Shown here: positions 16,849 through 26,007 of the stretch, in pieces | Layout of the letters: each line of letters begins with the position of its first letter | Position numbering within the stretch: the stretch's first letter is position 1 | Assembly (NCBI GenBank): GCA_947305865.1 | Contig: CAMZEU010000005.1 | Location: 1 to 34,558, forward strand | From: an uncultured Clostridia bacterium | Lineage (GTDB): Bacteria > Bacillota > Clostridia > Christensenellales > CAG-917 | Direction of reading: 5' to 3' | Length of the DNA: 34,558 nucleotides | The notes under the pieces: generated by a model | Database searches by the model: none | What the model saw: the letters and a program-made list of their open reading frames with translations, nothing else | What the model was told of the DNA's origin: nothing | Program-made: the position numbers and the translations under genes

Positions 16849-18966
16849 CTATTTCCCCCTACCCATATTTTTACGAACAGACTGGCCAAATATCTTCTTA
16901 TTAAATGACCTTGCTGTTCTAAGAACGATAAATGCAACACCACAAAGTATTACAATATAACTCCACCATGGAAGGAATGGGAGAAATTCACTTGCTGGAG
17001 ATAGATACATTGCTAAGCAGAATGCTATAGCAACAATAATTGATATCAAACTGCTTATGGATACTTGTGTGTACATAGACTTTTTAATAACTGCTCTCTT
17101 AATTCCCATAGAACGGAATATAGCAACATCTGCCTTGTCTGCTGCTAATGCTCTAGAGAATACCAATCTAATGAATAATGCGAGGAATAATACTATTAAT
17201 ATCCAAAGAATTATATATCCTATTCTTCCCACTAAATTAAGAACTGCCGCACTACTATTTACATAGGTTGTATTAGATACAATTGCGTTATAACCTTTTT
17301 CTCTTAATGCAGGAAGATTATCTTGTGCATCTTCATCTGATTCAAAGAATAATGATGCTTGCTTATGCATTGTTGGTGCAAGCTCAGTAAAAATTGAATT
17401 TGCTTTCTCACTAGAAATATATACATTATATGTATATGCATCGTTATCTATTAACTTAATGTTCTTAATTTGAAGTATTTCTTCTTTATTTAAATAGTTT
17501 GAACTTACTCTAAGAGTAACAGCATCTCCAACATGATAATAATCTGGAGTTTGAATATTGCTTTCTACAATTACTTCATTCCCAGAAAGAGTATTATCTA
17601 CCTGAATAGTTGGATATACAGTTTGATATGCTGCATTTACAAGTTGAGTACTCATCCTTTCAAAATAATATGACTTAGTTAGTCTATCAAATCCTTCATT
17701 TGTTAACACGATTTGTGCAGACTTCATATTATCATAATAATATCTATATCCAACGACAACATATGGAGTACGATAAATGGTTTTTATTAGTCCAAGTTCG
17801 CCATATTCATCTTTTGCATATGCTGGAATAGATAAGAATACCTCATTATCCTTCTCTGGTAATCTTCCTTTTGAAATCTTCCCATCATAGGATGTTTTAA
17901 AATAACCATCTGGCAATGAATGTTTTCCATTGTTGAAATAATATATGGTGTCATATAGGTCATCATATAAACAACAAGAATCTGCGTGTAGGTCTATTCT
18001 TAATGTATTTACATCTGCCGATGTCACTGATTTACCATCTGTTCTGCTTATTACAACTCTACCCTCTATATGTGTAAACACATATGTCTTTTGGTCTTTT
18101 AATGCAAATCCAAAATATGCAGTGGCAAATATTAGTCCAACAAGACCAATTATCATAATAATTGTCATGAAGAATGCAAGCTTAGGTTTTGCAAAGAACT
18201 TATGAATACCTAAAATAATACTATTCTTTAAATCATCCTTTGCATTACTGCTCTCACACTTTCTAACTTCAGTTGGTTCATCCTTTTGTCTTAAAGCATC
18301 ATCTGCCTCAACTGCACCATTTGAAATTCTAATGTTTCTTGTTGCATAGTCTTCAAAGAGGTCAAATGAGTGTGTAACAACTATTACTAATCTATCCTTT
18401 GAAATTTCTTTCAAAAGCTCAACAATTTCTTTGGAAGTTTCGCTATCTAAGTTTCCAGTTGGTTCGTCTGCGAGAATAACTGGACTCTCTTTTGCTAGTG
18501 CTCTTGCAATAACTGTTCTCTGCTTTTGACCACCAGACAACTTACTTCCTTTACTCTTCATGAATTTGGTTAATCCAACTTTATCTATAATTTCTAGCGT
18601 TCTCTTTCTTCTCTCTTTTGGATCTCTAATATTCATTAGAGCAAGTTCAATATTCTCATATACAGTGAAGCTTTCTATAATCTTGTAATCTTGGAAAACA
18701 AAAGATATATAGTCCTCTCTATATTTCTCCCAATCTTTTTGTATATAGTGTGAAGTTGGCTCTCCCTCAACTAAGAGTTCACCTTCCTCATACGTATCTA
18801 ACCCACTTATGATATTTAAGAGTGTAGTCTTACCAGATCCACTTGGACCAGTAATGGTTACAAACTCACCTATATCAAATTCTAGGTTAACATTTCTAAT
18901 ACCTATTGCAAGAGTACCCTCTGACGAATAAATCTTGCCGATATTATTTAGTTTAATAAATGCCAT
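16849..18966 (-). CDS. ABC transporter, fused MacB-type ATPase and FtsX-like permease
   Basis: 705 aa; [55 protein letters not shown]-terminal FRSMGIKRAVIKKSMYTQVSISSLISI (FtsX). Confidence 0.9.
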   Translation of the reverse strand: MAFIKLNNIGKIYSSEGTLAIGIRNVNLEFDIGEFVTITGPSGSGKTTLLNIISGLDTYEEGELLVEGEPTSHYIQKDWEKYREDYISFVFQDYKIIESFTVYENIELALMNIRDPKERRKRTLEIIDKVGLTKFMKSKGSKLSGGQKQRTVIARALAKESPVILADEPTGNLDSETSKEIVELLKEISKDRLVIVVTHSFDLFEDYATRNIRISNGAVEADDALRQKDEPTEVRKCESSNAKDDLKNSIILGIHKFFAKPKLAFFMTIIMIIGLVGLIFATAYFGFALKDQKTYVFTHIEGRVVISRTDGKSVTSADVNTLRIDLHADSCCLYDDLYDTIYYFNNGKHSLPDGYFKTSYDGKISKGRLPEKDNEVFLSIPAYAKDEYGELGLIKTIYRTPYVVVGYRYYYDNMKSAQIVLTNEGFDRLTKSYYFERMSTQLVNAAYQTVYPTIQVDNTLSGNEVIVESNIQTPDYYHVGDAVTLRVSSNYLNKEEILQIKNIKLIDNDAYTYNVYISSEKANSIFTELAPTMHKQASLFFESDEDAQDNLPALREKGYNAIVSNTTYVNSSAAVLNLVGRIGYIILWILIVLFLALFIRLVFSRALAADKADVAIFRSMGIKRAVIKKSMYTQVSISSLISIIVAIAFCLAMYLSPASEFLPFLPWWSYIVILCGVAFIVLRTARSFNKKIFGQSVRKNMGRGK

Positions 18967-18983
18967 ATTGCCTCCATTTGGCT

Positions 18984-19028
18984 TTTACATTGTATGTAAA
19001 TTATACACACTTAATACTTTTTAGACAA
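18984..19028 (-). promoter_or_regulatory. Promoter of the ATPase-FtsX pair with adjacent palindromic operator candidate
   Basis: Minus strand TTGTCT, 17 nt, TATAAT (19000-19005), immediately followed by TTTACAT-ACA-ATGTAAA (18984-19000). Confidence 0.6.
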
Positions 19029-19065
19029 CAAAAGAGACATTTAACTCTCCTTTATGTGTCATATA

Positions 19066-19095
19066 TTGCAAACTTGGTGTAATTTAGATTATAAT
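19066..19095 (+). promoter_or_regulatory. Probable promoter for fbp
   Basis: TTGCAA (19066-19071), 18 nt, TATAAT (19090-19095). Confidence 0.5.
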
Positions 19096-19129
19096 ATTAT
19101 GGCAGTATAATATTATTTTGGGGGATTTT

Positions 19130-21067
19130 ATGGATAATCTTAAATACTTGAAACAACTTTCAATAGAGTATCCAACCGTATCTAGTGCAGCATCTGAAAT
19201 TATTAACTTGTCTTCCCTTTTATACCTTCCAAAAGGCACAGAACACTTTATTTCAGACATCCATGGAGAAAGAGATTCTTTCCTACATATTCTAAAGAAT
19301 GGTTCTGGTTCTATTAGACAAAAGATAGATGACGAATTTGGAAATGAATTAGATGAAGATACAAAAAGAGATTTAGCAACTTTAATTTACTATCCAGAAG
19401 GAAAACTTAAATTAGTTGAAGAAGAAAACAAAGATTTCGATGCTTGGTGCAGACAAATGCTTTTATTCTTAGTCCGTATTACTAGAAGAATATCCTCCAA
19501 ATATCCTAGATACAGAATAGAAGGTGCACTAAAGAAAGAGTATCAATACATTATTGAAGAACTCATTCTAGAACGTTCCGAAGTTCCAGATAAAGAAGCA
19601 TATTATAATGAAATTATATCCTCTATTATCTACACAAACAGATCCAGAGAATTTATAACCGTTATTGCAAGACTTATCCAACACTTAGCTATAGATAGGC
19701 TACACGTTATTGGTGATGCCTATGACAGAGGTCCAAATGCTATTGCTGTTATGGACAGACTTATGACATATCATTCAGTAGACGTTCAATGGGGAAACCA
19801 CGATGTTCTTTGGATGGGTGCTGCTTGTGGTAGTGCTGTTTGCGTTGCCCACGTAGTGAGAATATGTGCAAGATATGGAAACTTGGGCACACTTGAAGGA
19901 TATGGTATAGACTTGCTTCCACTAATTCTTATGGCACAAAAAACATATGGAGATGATGATGTTTCTGCATATGCTCCAGCAATGAAGAATATGAAAGAAG
20001 TACACCTTTTAGAGTGTGTAAATAAAGCTATTTCCATTATTCAATGGAAATTAGAAGGACAACTTGCAACACGTAGACCAGAATTCTTAATGGAATCTAG
20101 AAAGAATTTGGAAAGAATAAACTTTGATAAAGGTACTGTATGTGTTGAAGGAAAAGAATATGAATTAAAAGATCCATATTTCCCAACAGTAAACAAAAAC
20201 AATCCATATGAATTATCTAACAATGAACAAGCTGTTTTAGATGCACTTGTTTCTTCTTTCAAACATAGCGAGAAACTTCAACAACATGTTGAATTCTTCT
20301 ACAAGAGAGGAAGTATGTACCGTATTTACAACGGTAACCTCCTATATCATGGATGTATTCCTATGAATAAAGATGGTTCATTCCAAGAAGTCACCATAGA
20401 TGGAAAGCAATATAAAGGTAAAGCTCTTTGTGATGAACTAGATAAATGGATGAGAAAACTTAGATATACCACAAACAACAAAGAAAAGGAATATGCAAAA
20501 GACTTAGTATGGTTTGTTGGAACTGGTGAACGCTCTCCTCTATTTGGAAAGGAAAAGATGGCAACATTTGAATCAACTCTTATCGAAGATAAGTCCTCAT
20601 ATGTTGAGAAGAAGAATCCATACTACGAATTATATAATGATCCAAAGTATGTTAAGTTAATCTTTGATGAATTTGGCATAGACTGGGAAACTGGACATAT
20701 TATCAATGGACATGTACCTGTAAAATACAAAGATGGAGAATCTCCAATACACTGCAATGGCAAGGTTATCGTCATAGATGGTGGCTTCTCAAAGGCATAT
20801 CAAAGAGTAACAGGTATTGCAGGATATACTCTTGTATGGAACTCTAGAAATCTTAAACTTGTTGCACACGAACCATTTGTATCTCAAGAAAAAGCAATTA
20901 GAGAAGGAACAGATATTCACTCTTCAACTGCAATAATTGAATACCAAAAGAAGAGACTTTGTATCGCAGATACAGATAAAGGTAAAGATATGCAAACAAA
21001 GATACAAGATCTCAACGAATTAATTAAAGCATATAAAGATGGTATTATTAGAGAGCATCAATCCTGA
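19130..21067 (+). CDS. fbp: Fructose-1,6-bisphosphatase class III
   Basis: MDNLKYLKQLSIEYPTVSSAASEIINLSSLLYLPKGTEHFISDIHGERDSFLHILKNGSGSIRQKI, HVIGDAYDRGPNAIAVMDRLM, WGNHDVLWMGAACGS, ERSPLFGKEKMATFE; GGGGGA RBS before ATG 19130. Confidence 0.95.
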   Translation: MDNLKYLKQLSIEYPTVSSAASEIINLSSLLYLPKGTEHFISDIHGERDSFLHILKNGSGSIRQKIDDEFGNELDEDTKRDLATLIYYPEGKLKLVEEENKDFDAWCRQMLLFLVRITRRISSKYPRYRIEGALKKEYQYIIEELILERSEVPDKEAYYNEIISSIIYTNRSREFITVIARLIQHLAIDRLHVIGDAYDRGPNAIAVMDRLMTYHSVDVQWGNHDVLWMGAACGSAVCVAHVVRICARYGNLGTLEGYGIDLLPLILMAQKTYGDDDVSAYAPAMKNMKEVHLLECVNKAISIIQWKLEGQLATRRPEFLMESRKNLERINFDKGTVCVEGKEYELKDPYFPTVNKNNPYELSNNEQAVLDALVSSFKHSEKLQQHVEFFYKRGSMYRIYNGNLLYHGCIPMNKDGSFQEVTIDGKQYKGKALCDELDKWMRKLRYTTNNKEKEYAKDLVWFVGTGERSPLFGKEKMATFESTLIEDKSSYVEKKNPYYELYNDPKYVKLIFDEFGIDWETGHIINGHVPVKYKDGESPIHCNGKVIVIDGGFSKAYQRVTGIAGYTLVWNSRNLKLVAHEPFVSQEKAIREGTDIHSSTAIIEYQKKRLCIADTDKGKDMQTKIQDLNELIKAYKDGIIREHQS

Positions 21068-21815
21068 TGTAGTTACTAAAGTTGAAAACCTATTACCTGG
21101 AACTATCACTATCCAAGTTAAGGATAGTGTTACATCCACCAATACTGTTTTAAAAGAATATGCATCAAAAGGATTATCCAACTATATATTAGTTGCCAAA
21201 GAACAAACAGGTGGCAGAGGAAGATATAATAGGTCTTACTTCTCACCTAACGGAACTGGCATATATTTTTCTTTATTACTAGACTTTAATAAAGATTTAT
21301 CTTTATTGCCCCTCATTACACCTCTTTGTGGTGTTGCTGTTTGTGAGGCTTTGGAAAAGTTTGATTTAGATGCTGACATCAAATGGGTTAATGATGTTAT
21401 ATACAATGACAAGAAAGTATGTGGCATCTTAGTTGAAACCATCATGAAAGAAACACCAGCTGTTATTATAGGCATTGGAATAAACCTATATAAACCAAAA
21501 GATGGATTCCCAAAGGATATTCCTAACGCAGGTTATCTGCTTGAATACGAAAAAGACAACTTTGATGTAGACCTATTAAACGAAGTACTTAGTAACCTTC
21601 TCTATTACTACAACAACATAGAAAAGAAAGGGTTTGTACAGTATTATAAAGACCATTGCATAACACTTAATAAGGATATTCAGTTAGTAGATCAAGATGG
21701 AAATACAAAAAATTGTAAGGCAATATCCCTAACAGATAATCTTGAATTGGTTGTTGATAATAAGGATAATTCAATCCAAACAATAAGGACTGGAGAAGCC
21801 TCTATTTTATATTAA
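21039..21815 (+). CDS. birA: Biotin-[acetyl-CoA-carboxylase] ligase, catalytic-only type
   Basis: VKDSVTSTNTVLKEYA, VAKEQTGGRGRYNRSYFSPNGTGIYFSLLL, IKWVNDVIYNDKKVCGILVE, IIGIGINLY. No N-terminal HTH. Overlaps fbp by 29 nt. Confidence 0.93.
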   Translation: MVLLESINPDVVTKVENLLPGTITIQVKDSVTSTNTVLKEYASKGLSNYILVAKEQTGGRGRYNRSYFSPNGTGIYFSLLLDFNKDLSLLPLITPLCGVAVCEALEKFDLDADIKWVNDVIYNDKKVCGILVETIMKETPAVIIGIGINLYKPKDGFPKDIPNAGYLLEYEKDNFDVDLLNEVLSNLLYYYNNIEKKGFVQYYKDHCITLNKDIQLVDQDGNTKNCKAISLTDNLELVVDNKDNSIQTIRTGEASILY

Positions 21816-23920
21816 ATAACGAAATATTTTAAGGAAGATTTGGATAAAATGTTATCCATTTTTTTATTTTCTAAAAACATATTGAAGTAGCAGAAGCCCA
21901 CTTTCTCACGAACAATTTGTATAGATAAACTATTTGTTGTGTAATTAAACGGTTTTGTATATTTGCAGTTAGCACACGTACATTTTGTATTCAATTGCAC
22001 TGGACAATGAGATAGTGTCATAACTTGTATTTTGTCTGAAACATATACATACCCATCGCTAATTTCACCAGGCAATAACTCAACACTATTAACATAATTA
22101 GCAATACCATAAACATCTGCTGCTCTTGAGTTGAATATGTTAAGTCCTGTGCCACCAATAACCTTTAATCCGTTATCTCTAGCAAACTGTATAGCATATA
22201 TATTCTCTGCAACAACACCTTCTATATTGTTCTTAATCTCAGTAATTAATGATGATATTACTTTGTAATCCTTGCCCCTACATATCTTAGGCAACTTTAT
22301 ATAGAGCTTTGTATTTTCATCCAATTGGGATAATATCTCTTTGCCAAGCTCTCTCTTTGAATAATCGTTTATCTGTAAGATAACTATGCCTTTACTTGCA
22401 TATGTTGGGATATCATTAATATTGCTTATCTCATACATATTCTGAGATATCTTTTCATCATCTGTAATCTTTTTAAGATTAACTCTCATATGGAGCATAT
22501 CTTTCTCGTATAGATCTATGCACTTATTCTTTAATTCATCAAGCACGTCTCTTCTGGCCTCATTAAACTTGGACATAGGAACAAAGAGACCATCTTTAAC
22601 CTTAACAGTTGCTTCAACCTTAAAGAAATCATTGCCTTTTATCTTTTCTATAATATCTGCCTCTGTAATTGCCCTATTTTGTGCTTTGGATACTATATTG
22701 TATTCTTTTTCAACCTTAATGCCGTTGTGCTCTACAACGAATTTGACGGCCTTATCTACGATACATTCAACCTTTGCCGGCAATGCCAAGTCTATATTTT
22801 CATACTTTTTAGCTATTTCGTTCTCATGTGTTAGATGAATACTAGAACCAATTGGATAGTTTTTGTTGTTTTTTATTAAAAACAATCCATCCTTCTTTTC
22901 TACATTGTCAATACCGAATCCACCAAGTTCTCTATTATCTTTTACAACCTTGACACCATCTCCAATCTTGAAATCATAGTTAGAAGAGATAGTATATGTA
23001 GCACCTTTTCTATTTAGTATTTCTCCAACCTTTTCTCCTATGCTGTTTTGGATGTCTATACTCATTAGCTTGTTGGTATCATCATAGTTATATCCTGCTG
23101 TAAAATGGCCTCTATTATATGCCCTATATAATGTGGACATATAATTACCATCTAGGTTTCCATCTAGTGCTTGTCTATAACTCCTTACAACTTCTCCTAC
23201 ATAATGAGCAGACTTTAATCTTCCTTCAACTTTAATAGAATCTATGCCCAATTTTTCTAAGTCTTTTAATTTATTAATTAAACATTGATCTGCTGGAGAT
23301 AAATAATACTTGTTCTCACCGCTTAAACTGGACTCATAACAAAGCCTACAAGGTTGCTTGCATAATCCTCTATTTCCACTTGTTCCTGTTAATACAGAGC
23401 TTAATAAGCAGCCACCAGAGAAAGATACACAAAGTGCACCATGTACAAAGTACTCAATTTCAAGAGATGTATTCTCTTTGATTTTCTTTATGTCTTCAAA
23501 TAATGTCTCTCTAGAAAGGATCACTCTCTTGAATCCTAACTTCTCAACAAACTTAGCACCATCTAGATTATGTATACCCATTTGTGTAGAAGCATGTAGT
23601 GGTACATCATATTTAGCAAATACTGTTAAAGCACCTAAATCTGTTACTATAAATGCATCTACTTTTGCATCTACACATGCCTTAACATCTTCTTCAAATT
23701 CTTCAAACTCTATATCTTTAATAAGAGTATTAAAAGTAATATATACTTTTACACCATGCAAATGACATAATTCAACATACTCCCTCACATTTTCTTTTGT
23801 GAAGTTGTCTGCGTTAATTCTCGCATTGAATTTGTCTAGTCCGAAATAAACTGCATTTGCTCTAGAACAAATGGCTGCACGTAATGCATTTGGACTTCCT
23901 GCTGGTGCTAATAATTCCAT
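21812..23920 (-). CDS. U32 family peptidase / RlhA-like protein
   Basis: 702 aa; MELLAPAGSPNALRAAICSRANAVYFGLDKFNAR, ASTQMGIHN, EYFVHGALCVSFSGGCLLSSVLTGTSGNRGLCKQPCR, SIKVEGRLKSAHYVGEVVRSYRQALD, plus C-terminal Cys cluster CPVQLNTKCTCANC. Confidence 0.92.
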   Translation of the reverse strand: MELLAPAGSPNALRAAICSRANAVYFGLDKFNARINADNFTKENVREYVELCHLHGVKVYITFNTLIKDIEFEEFEEDVKACVDAKVDAFIVTDLGALTVFAKYDVPLHASTQMGIHNLDGAKFVEKLGFKRVILSRETLFEDIKKIKENTSLEIEYFVHGALCVSFSGGCLLSSVLTGTSGNRGLCKQPCRLCYESSLSGENKYYLSPADQCLINKLKDLEKLGIDSIKVEGRLKSAHYVGEVVRSYRQALDGNLDGNYMSTLYRAYNRGHFTAGYNYDDTNKLMSIDIQNSIGEKVGEILNRKGATYTISSNYDFKIGDGVKVVKDNRELGGFGIDNVEKKDGLFLIKNNKNYPIGSSIHLTHENEIAKKYENIDLALPAKVECIVDKAVKFVVEHNGIKVEKEYNIVSKAQNRAITEADIIEKIKGNDFFKVEATVKVKDGLFVPMSKFNEARRDVLDELKNKCIDLYEKDMLHMRVNLKKITDDEKISQNMYEISNINDIPTYASKGIVILQINDYSKRELGKEILSQLDENTKLYIKLPKICRGKDYKVISSLITEIKNNIEGVVAENIYAIQFARDNGLKVIGGTGLNIFNSRAADVYGIANYVNSVELLPGEISDGYVYVSDKIQVMTLSHCPVQLNTKCTCANCKYTKPFNYTTNSLSIQIVREKVGFCYFNMFLENKKMDNILSKSSLKYFVI
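21841..21870 (+). terminator. Rho-independent terminator for birA, embedded in the 3' coding end of the convergent U32 gene
   Basis: TGGATAA-AATG-TTATCCA followed by TTTTTTTATTTT on the plus strand, about 25 nt after the birA stop. Confidence 0.75.
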
Positions 23921-23927
23921 AATTAAA

Positions 23928-23949
23928 AGTGCCCCATTTCTGAGGCACT
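23928..23949 (-). terminator. Hairpin between oadB and U32 gene: terminator or 5' regulatory hairpin
   Basis: Minus-strand AGTGCCTCA-GAAA-TGGGGCACT (9 bp stem including one G-U, GAAA tetraloop) followed by TTTTAATT. Confidence 0.7.
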
Positions 23950-23954
23950 ATGTT

Positions 23955-25178
23955 TTACGCTGAGAATACTGCCATTAAGAAACCAGCCGCAACTGCAGAT
24001 CCTATAACACCTGCAACGTTTGGTCCCATAGCATGCATTAGCAAGTAGTTGCTTGAATTGTACTTCAAACCTACTTGGTTACTTACTCTAGCTGCCATTG
24101 GAACAGCAGATACACCTGCTGAACCGATGAGTGGGTTGACCTTGCCTCTAGAAAGAACATATAAGAGTTTGCCAAGGAGTAATCCACAGATTGTAGCGAA
24201 TACAAATCCTGCAAGACCTAAAGCAATAATCTTTAATGTGCTTAGAGATAAGAAGTTTGTTCCAATTGCTGTAGCACCAACTGAGATACCTAAGAACAAT
24301 GTAACAATATTCATTAATGCATTTGAAGCAGTATCTGAAAGACGAGCTGTAACGCCTGTTTCTCTTAAGAGGTTACCAAACATTAAGCATCCGAGAAGTG
24401 GTGCGACTGAAGGTAATACTAAGCAGGTTAATAGTGTAACTATTATTGGGAATAAAATCTTCTCTCTCTTTGTTACAGGTCTTGTTGGCTTCATCATAAC
24501 CATTCTTTCCTTTGGTGTTGTTAATGCCTTCATAAGAGGAGGTTGAATCAAAGGAATTAATGCCATATATGAATATGCTGCAACTGCAATAGGCGCAAGT
24601 AAATTTGGTGCTAATGATTTAGTTAACCAAATAGCTGTTGGGCCATCTGCTCCAGCAATAATTGAAATAGATGCTGCCTCACCACCATTGAATCCCATCA
24701 TGCAAGCAAAGAAGAATACGATATAAATACCGCCTTGTGCTGCTGCGCCAAGTAATAATGACTTAGGATTTGAAATCAAAGGTTCGAAGTCTGTCATTGC
24801 TCCTACACCGATGAAGATTAAGCAAGGATAAACACCTGTCTTTACGCCAATATAAAGAATATCTAGCAAACCACCATTTTGAAGAATATATCCGTAATTG
24901 ATATGTCCTTCTGCATCCATGGCAGGAGATATGCCACCTTCAAAGCCTTGACCAGTCCACCATGTTGCATGGAAGATAGAATCTGAGATATTCCCTACTG
25001 GCAAGTTTGTTAACAAAATTCCAAACGCAATTCCTACGAGAAGAAGAGGTTCGAATTTCTTCTTAATAGCGAGGTATAACAAGATGCATGCTATTACTAG
25101 CATGACAATGTTTTGCCAAGTAAAATTAGCAAAGCCACTTGTTCCCCATAATTCTTTTAATGTTTCACCAATATTCAT
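23955..25178 (-). CDS. oadB: Sodium-translocating decarboxylase beta subunit (OadB/GcdB/MmdB family)
   Basis: 407 aa polytopic; ILLTNLPVGNISD, MTDFEPLISNPKSLLLGAAAQGGI, FNGGEAASISIIAGADGPTAIWLTKSLAPNLLAPIAVAAYSYMALIPLIQPP, SAGVSAVPMAARVSNQVG, HAMGPNVAGVIGSAVAAG. Confidence 0.95.
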   Translation of the reverse strand: MNIGETLKELWGTSGFANFTWQNIVMLVIACILLYLAIKKKFEPLLLVGIAFGILLTNLPVGNISDSIFHATWWTGQGFEGGISPAMDAEGHINYGYILQNGGLLDILYIGVKTGVYPCLIFIGVGAMTDFEPLISNPKSLLLGAAAQGGIYIVFFFACMMGFNGGEAASISIIAGADGPTAIWLTKSLAPNLLAPIAVAAYSYMALIPLIQPPLMKALTTPKERMVMMKPTRPVTKREKILFPIIVTLLTCLVLPSVAPLLGCLMFGNLLRETGVTARLSDTASNALMNIVTLFLGISVGATAIGTNFLSLSTLKIIALGLAGFVFATICGLLLGKLLYVLSRGKVNPLIGSAGVSAVPMAARVSNQVGLKYNSSNYLLMHAMGPNVAGVIGSAVAAGFLMAVFSA

Positions 25179-25187
25179 TTTCTAACC

Positions 25188-25574
25188 TCACTGAATCTCG
25201 CAAAGTGGTGCGCCTGTTTCTACTGTTGCGCCTTTTTGTACGAAGATATTTGCTATCTTTCCATCTCTATCTGCTGGGATATCATTTTCCATCTTCATTG
25301 CCTCGAGGATGAATAATACATCTCCTTTCTTAACTGTTTGTCCAACTTGAACCTTAACTGCGTTAATTGTTCCTGGAAGAGGTGATTTAACTGCATTTCC
25401 ACTTCCTGCTGGTGCAGGTGCTGCTGCAGGAGCTGCTTGAGCAACTGGTGCTTGTGGTGCTGCTACTGGTGCTGCAACTGGAGCTGCTGCTTCATATTCC
25501 TTTTGGATAATTGCTTCACCCTTTTCTACATCTACTTCATAAATCTTTCCATTTAATGTTACTTTGTAAATCAT
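25188..25574 (-). CDS. Biotin carboxyl carrier protein of the decarboxylase complex
   Basis: 128 aa; Ala/Pro-rich linker AAPVAAPVAAPQAPVAQAAPAAAPAPAG, then SPLPGTINAVKVQVGQTVKKGDVLFILEAMKMENDIPA with biotinyl-Lys motif EAMKM. Confidence 0.94.
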   Translation of the reverse strand: MIYKVTLNGKIYEVDVEKGEAIIQKEYEAAAPVAAPVAAPQAPVAQAAPAAAPAPAGSGNAVKSPLPGTINAVKVQVGQTVKKGDVLFILEAMKMENDIPADRDGKIANIFVQKGATVETGAPLCEIQ

Positions 25575-25575
25575 C

Positions 25576-26004
25576 TTATTTCTTCTCCTCTTCCACTAAT
25601 TTAATAGACTTAAAATGCAATTGATTTAATGGAGTTTCAAGAGTATCTGCAACAATTGCCATAATCATGGCTGCATCTCTATCTGAGGTATTAACTAATA
25701 CCAAGTCTCCACATGAACCCTTTGCAAGTTCTTCTGTATTTTCTGTTGTTTCTGTTGCTGTAGTTGCTGCTTTCTTTTTCTTTGGCTTAAATGCATCTTT
25801 AACTTTTTGCACGAATGCTGCATATTTTGGATGTTTTTCTGCAAATCCTTGAGTTTTGGTCATCAATAAACCAACTAAGTAAAGAATTCCCATTAAGAAA
25901 GCAAGCACTACGAAAACAATTGCTATACCAATAAGCGCTATATATAGCGAATCTAGTACACCAACTTTATCTGTTTTGGATAATGCCGCTAAAATAACTT
26001 CCAT
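25576..26004 (-). CDS. Decarboxylase gamma subunit (OadG-like)
   Basis: 142 aa; single N-terminal TM SLYIALIGIAIVFVVLAFLMGILYLVGLL, position between OadA and BCCP, low-complexity linker. Confidence 0.8.
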   Translation of the reverse strand: MEVILAALSKTDKVGVLDSLYIALIGIAIVFVVLAFLMGILYLVGLLMTKTQGFAEKHPKYAAFVQKVKDAFKPKKKKAATTATETTENTEELAKGSCGDLVLVNTSDRDAAMIMAIVADTLETPLNQLHFKSIKLVEEEKK

Positions 26005-26007
26005 GTA

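Noticed and set aside
25385-25500. Repetitive GCT/GCA-rich tract that looks like a short tandem repeat
   Set aside because: Encodes the expected Ala/Pro-rich flexible linker of the biotin carrier protein.
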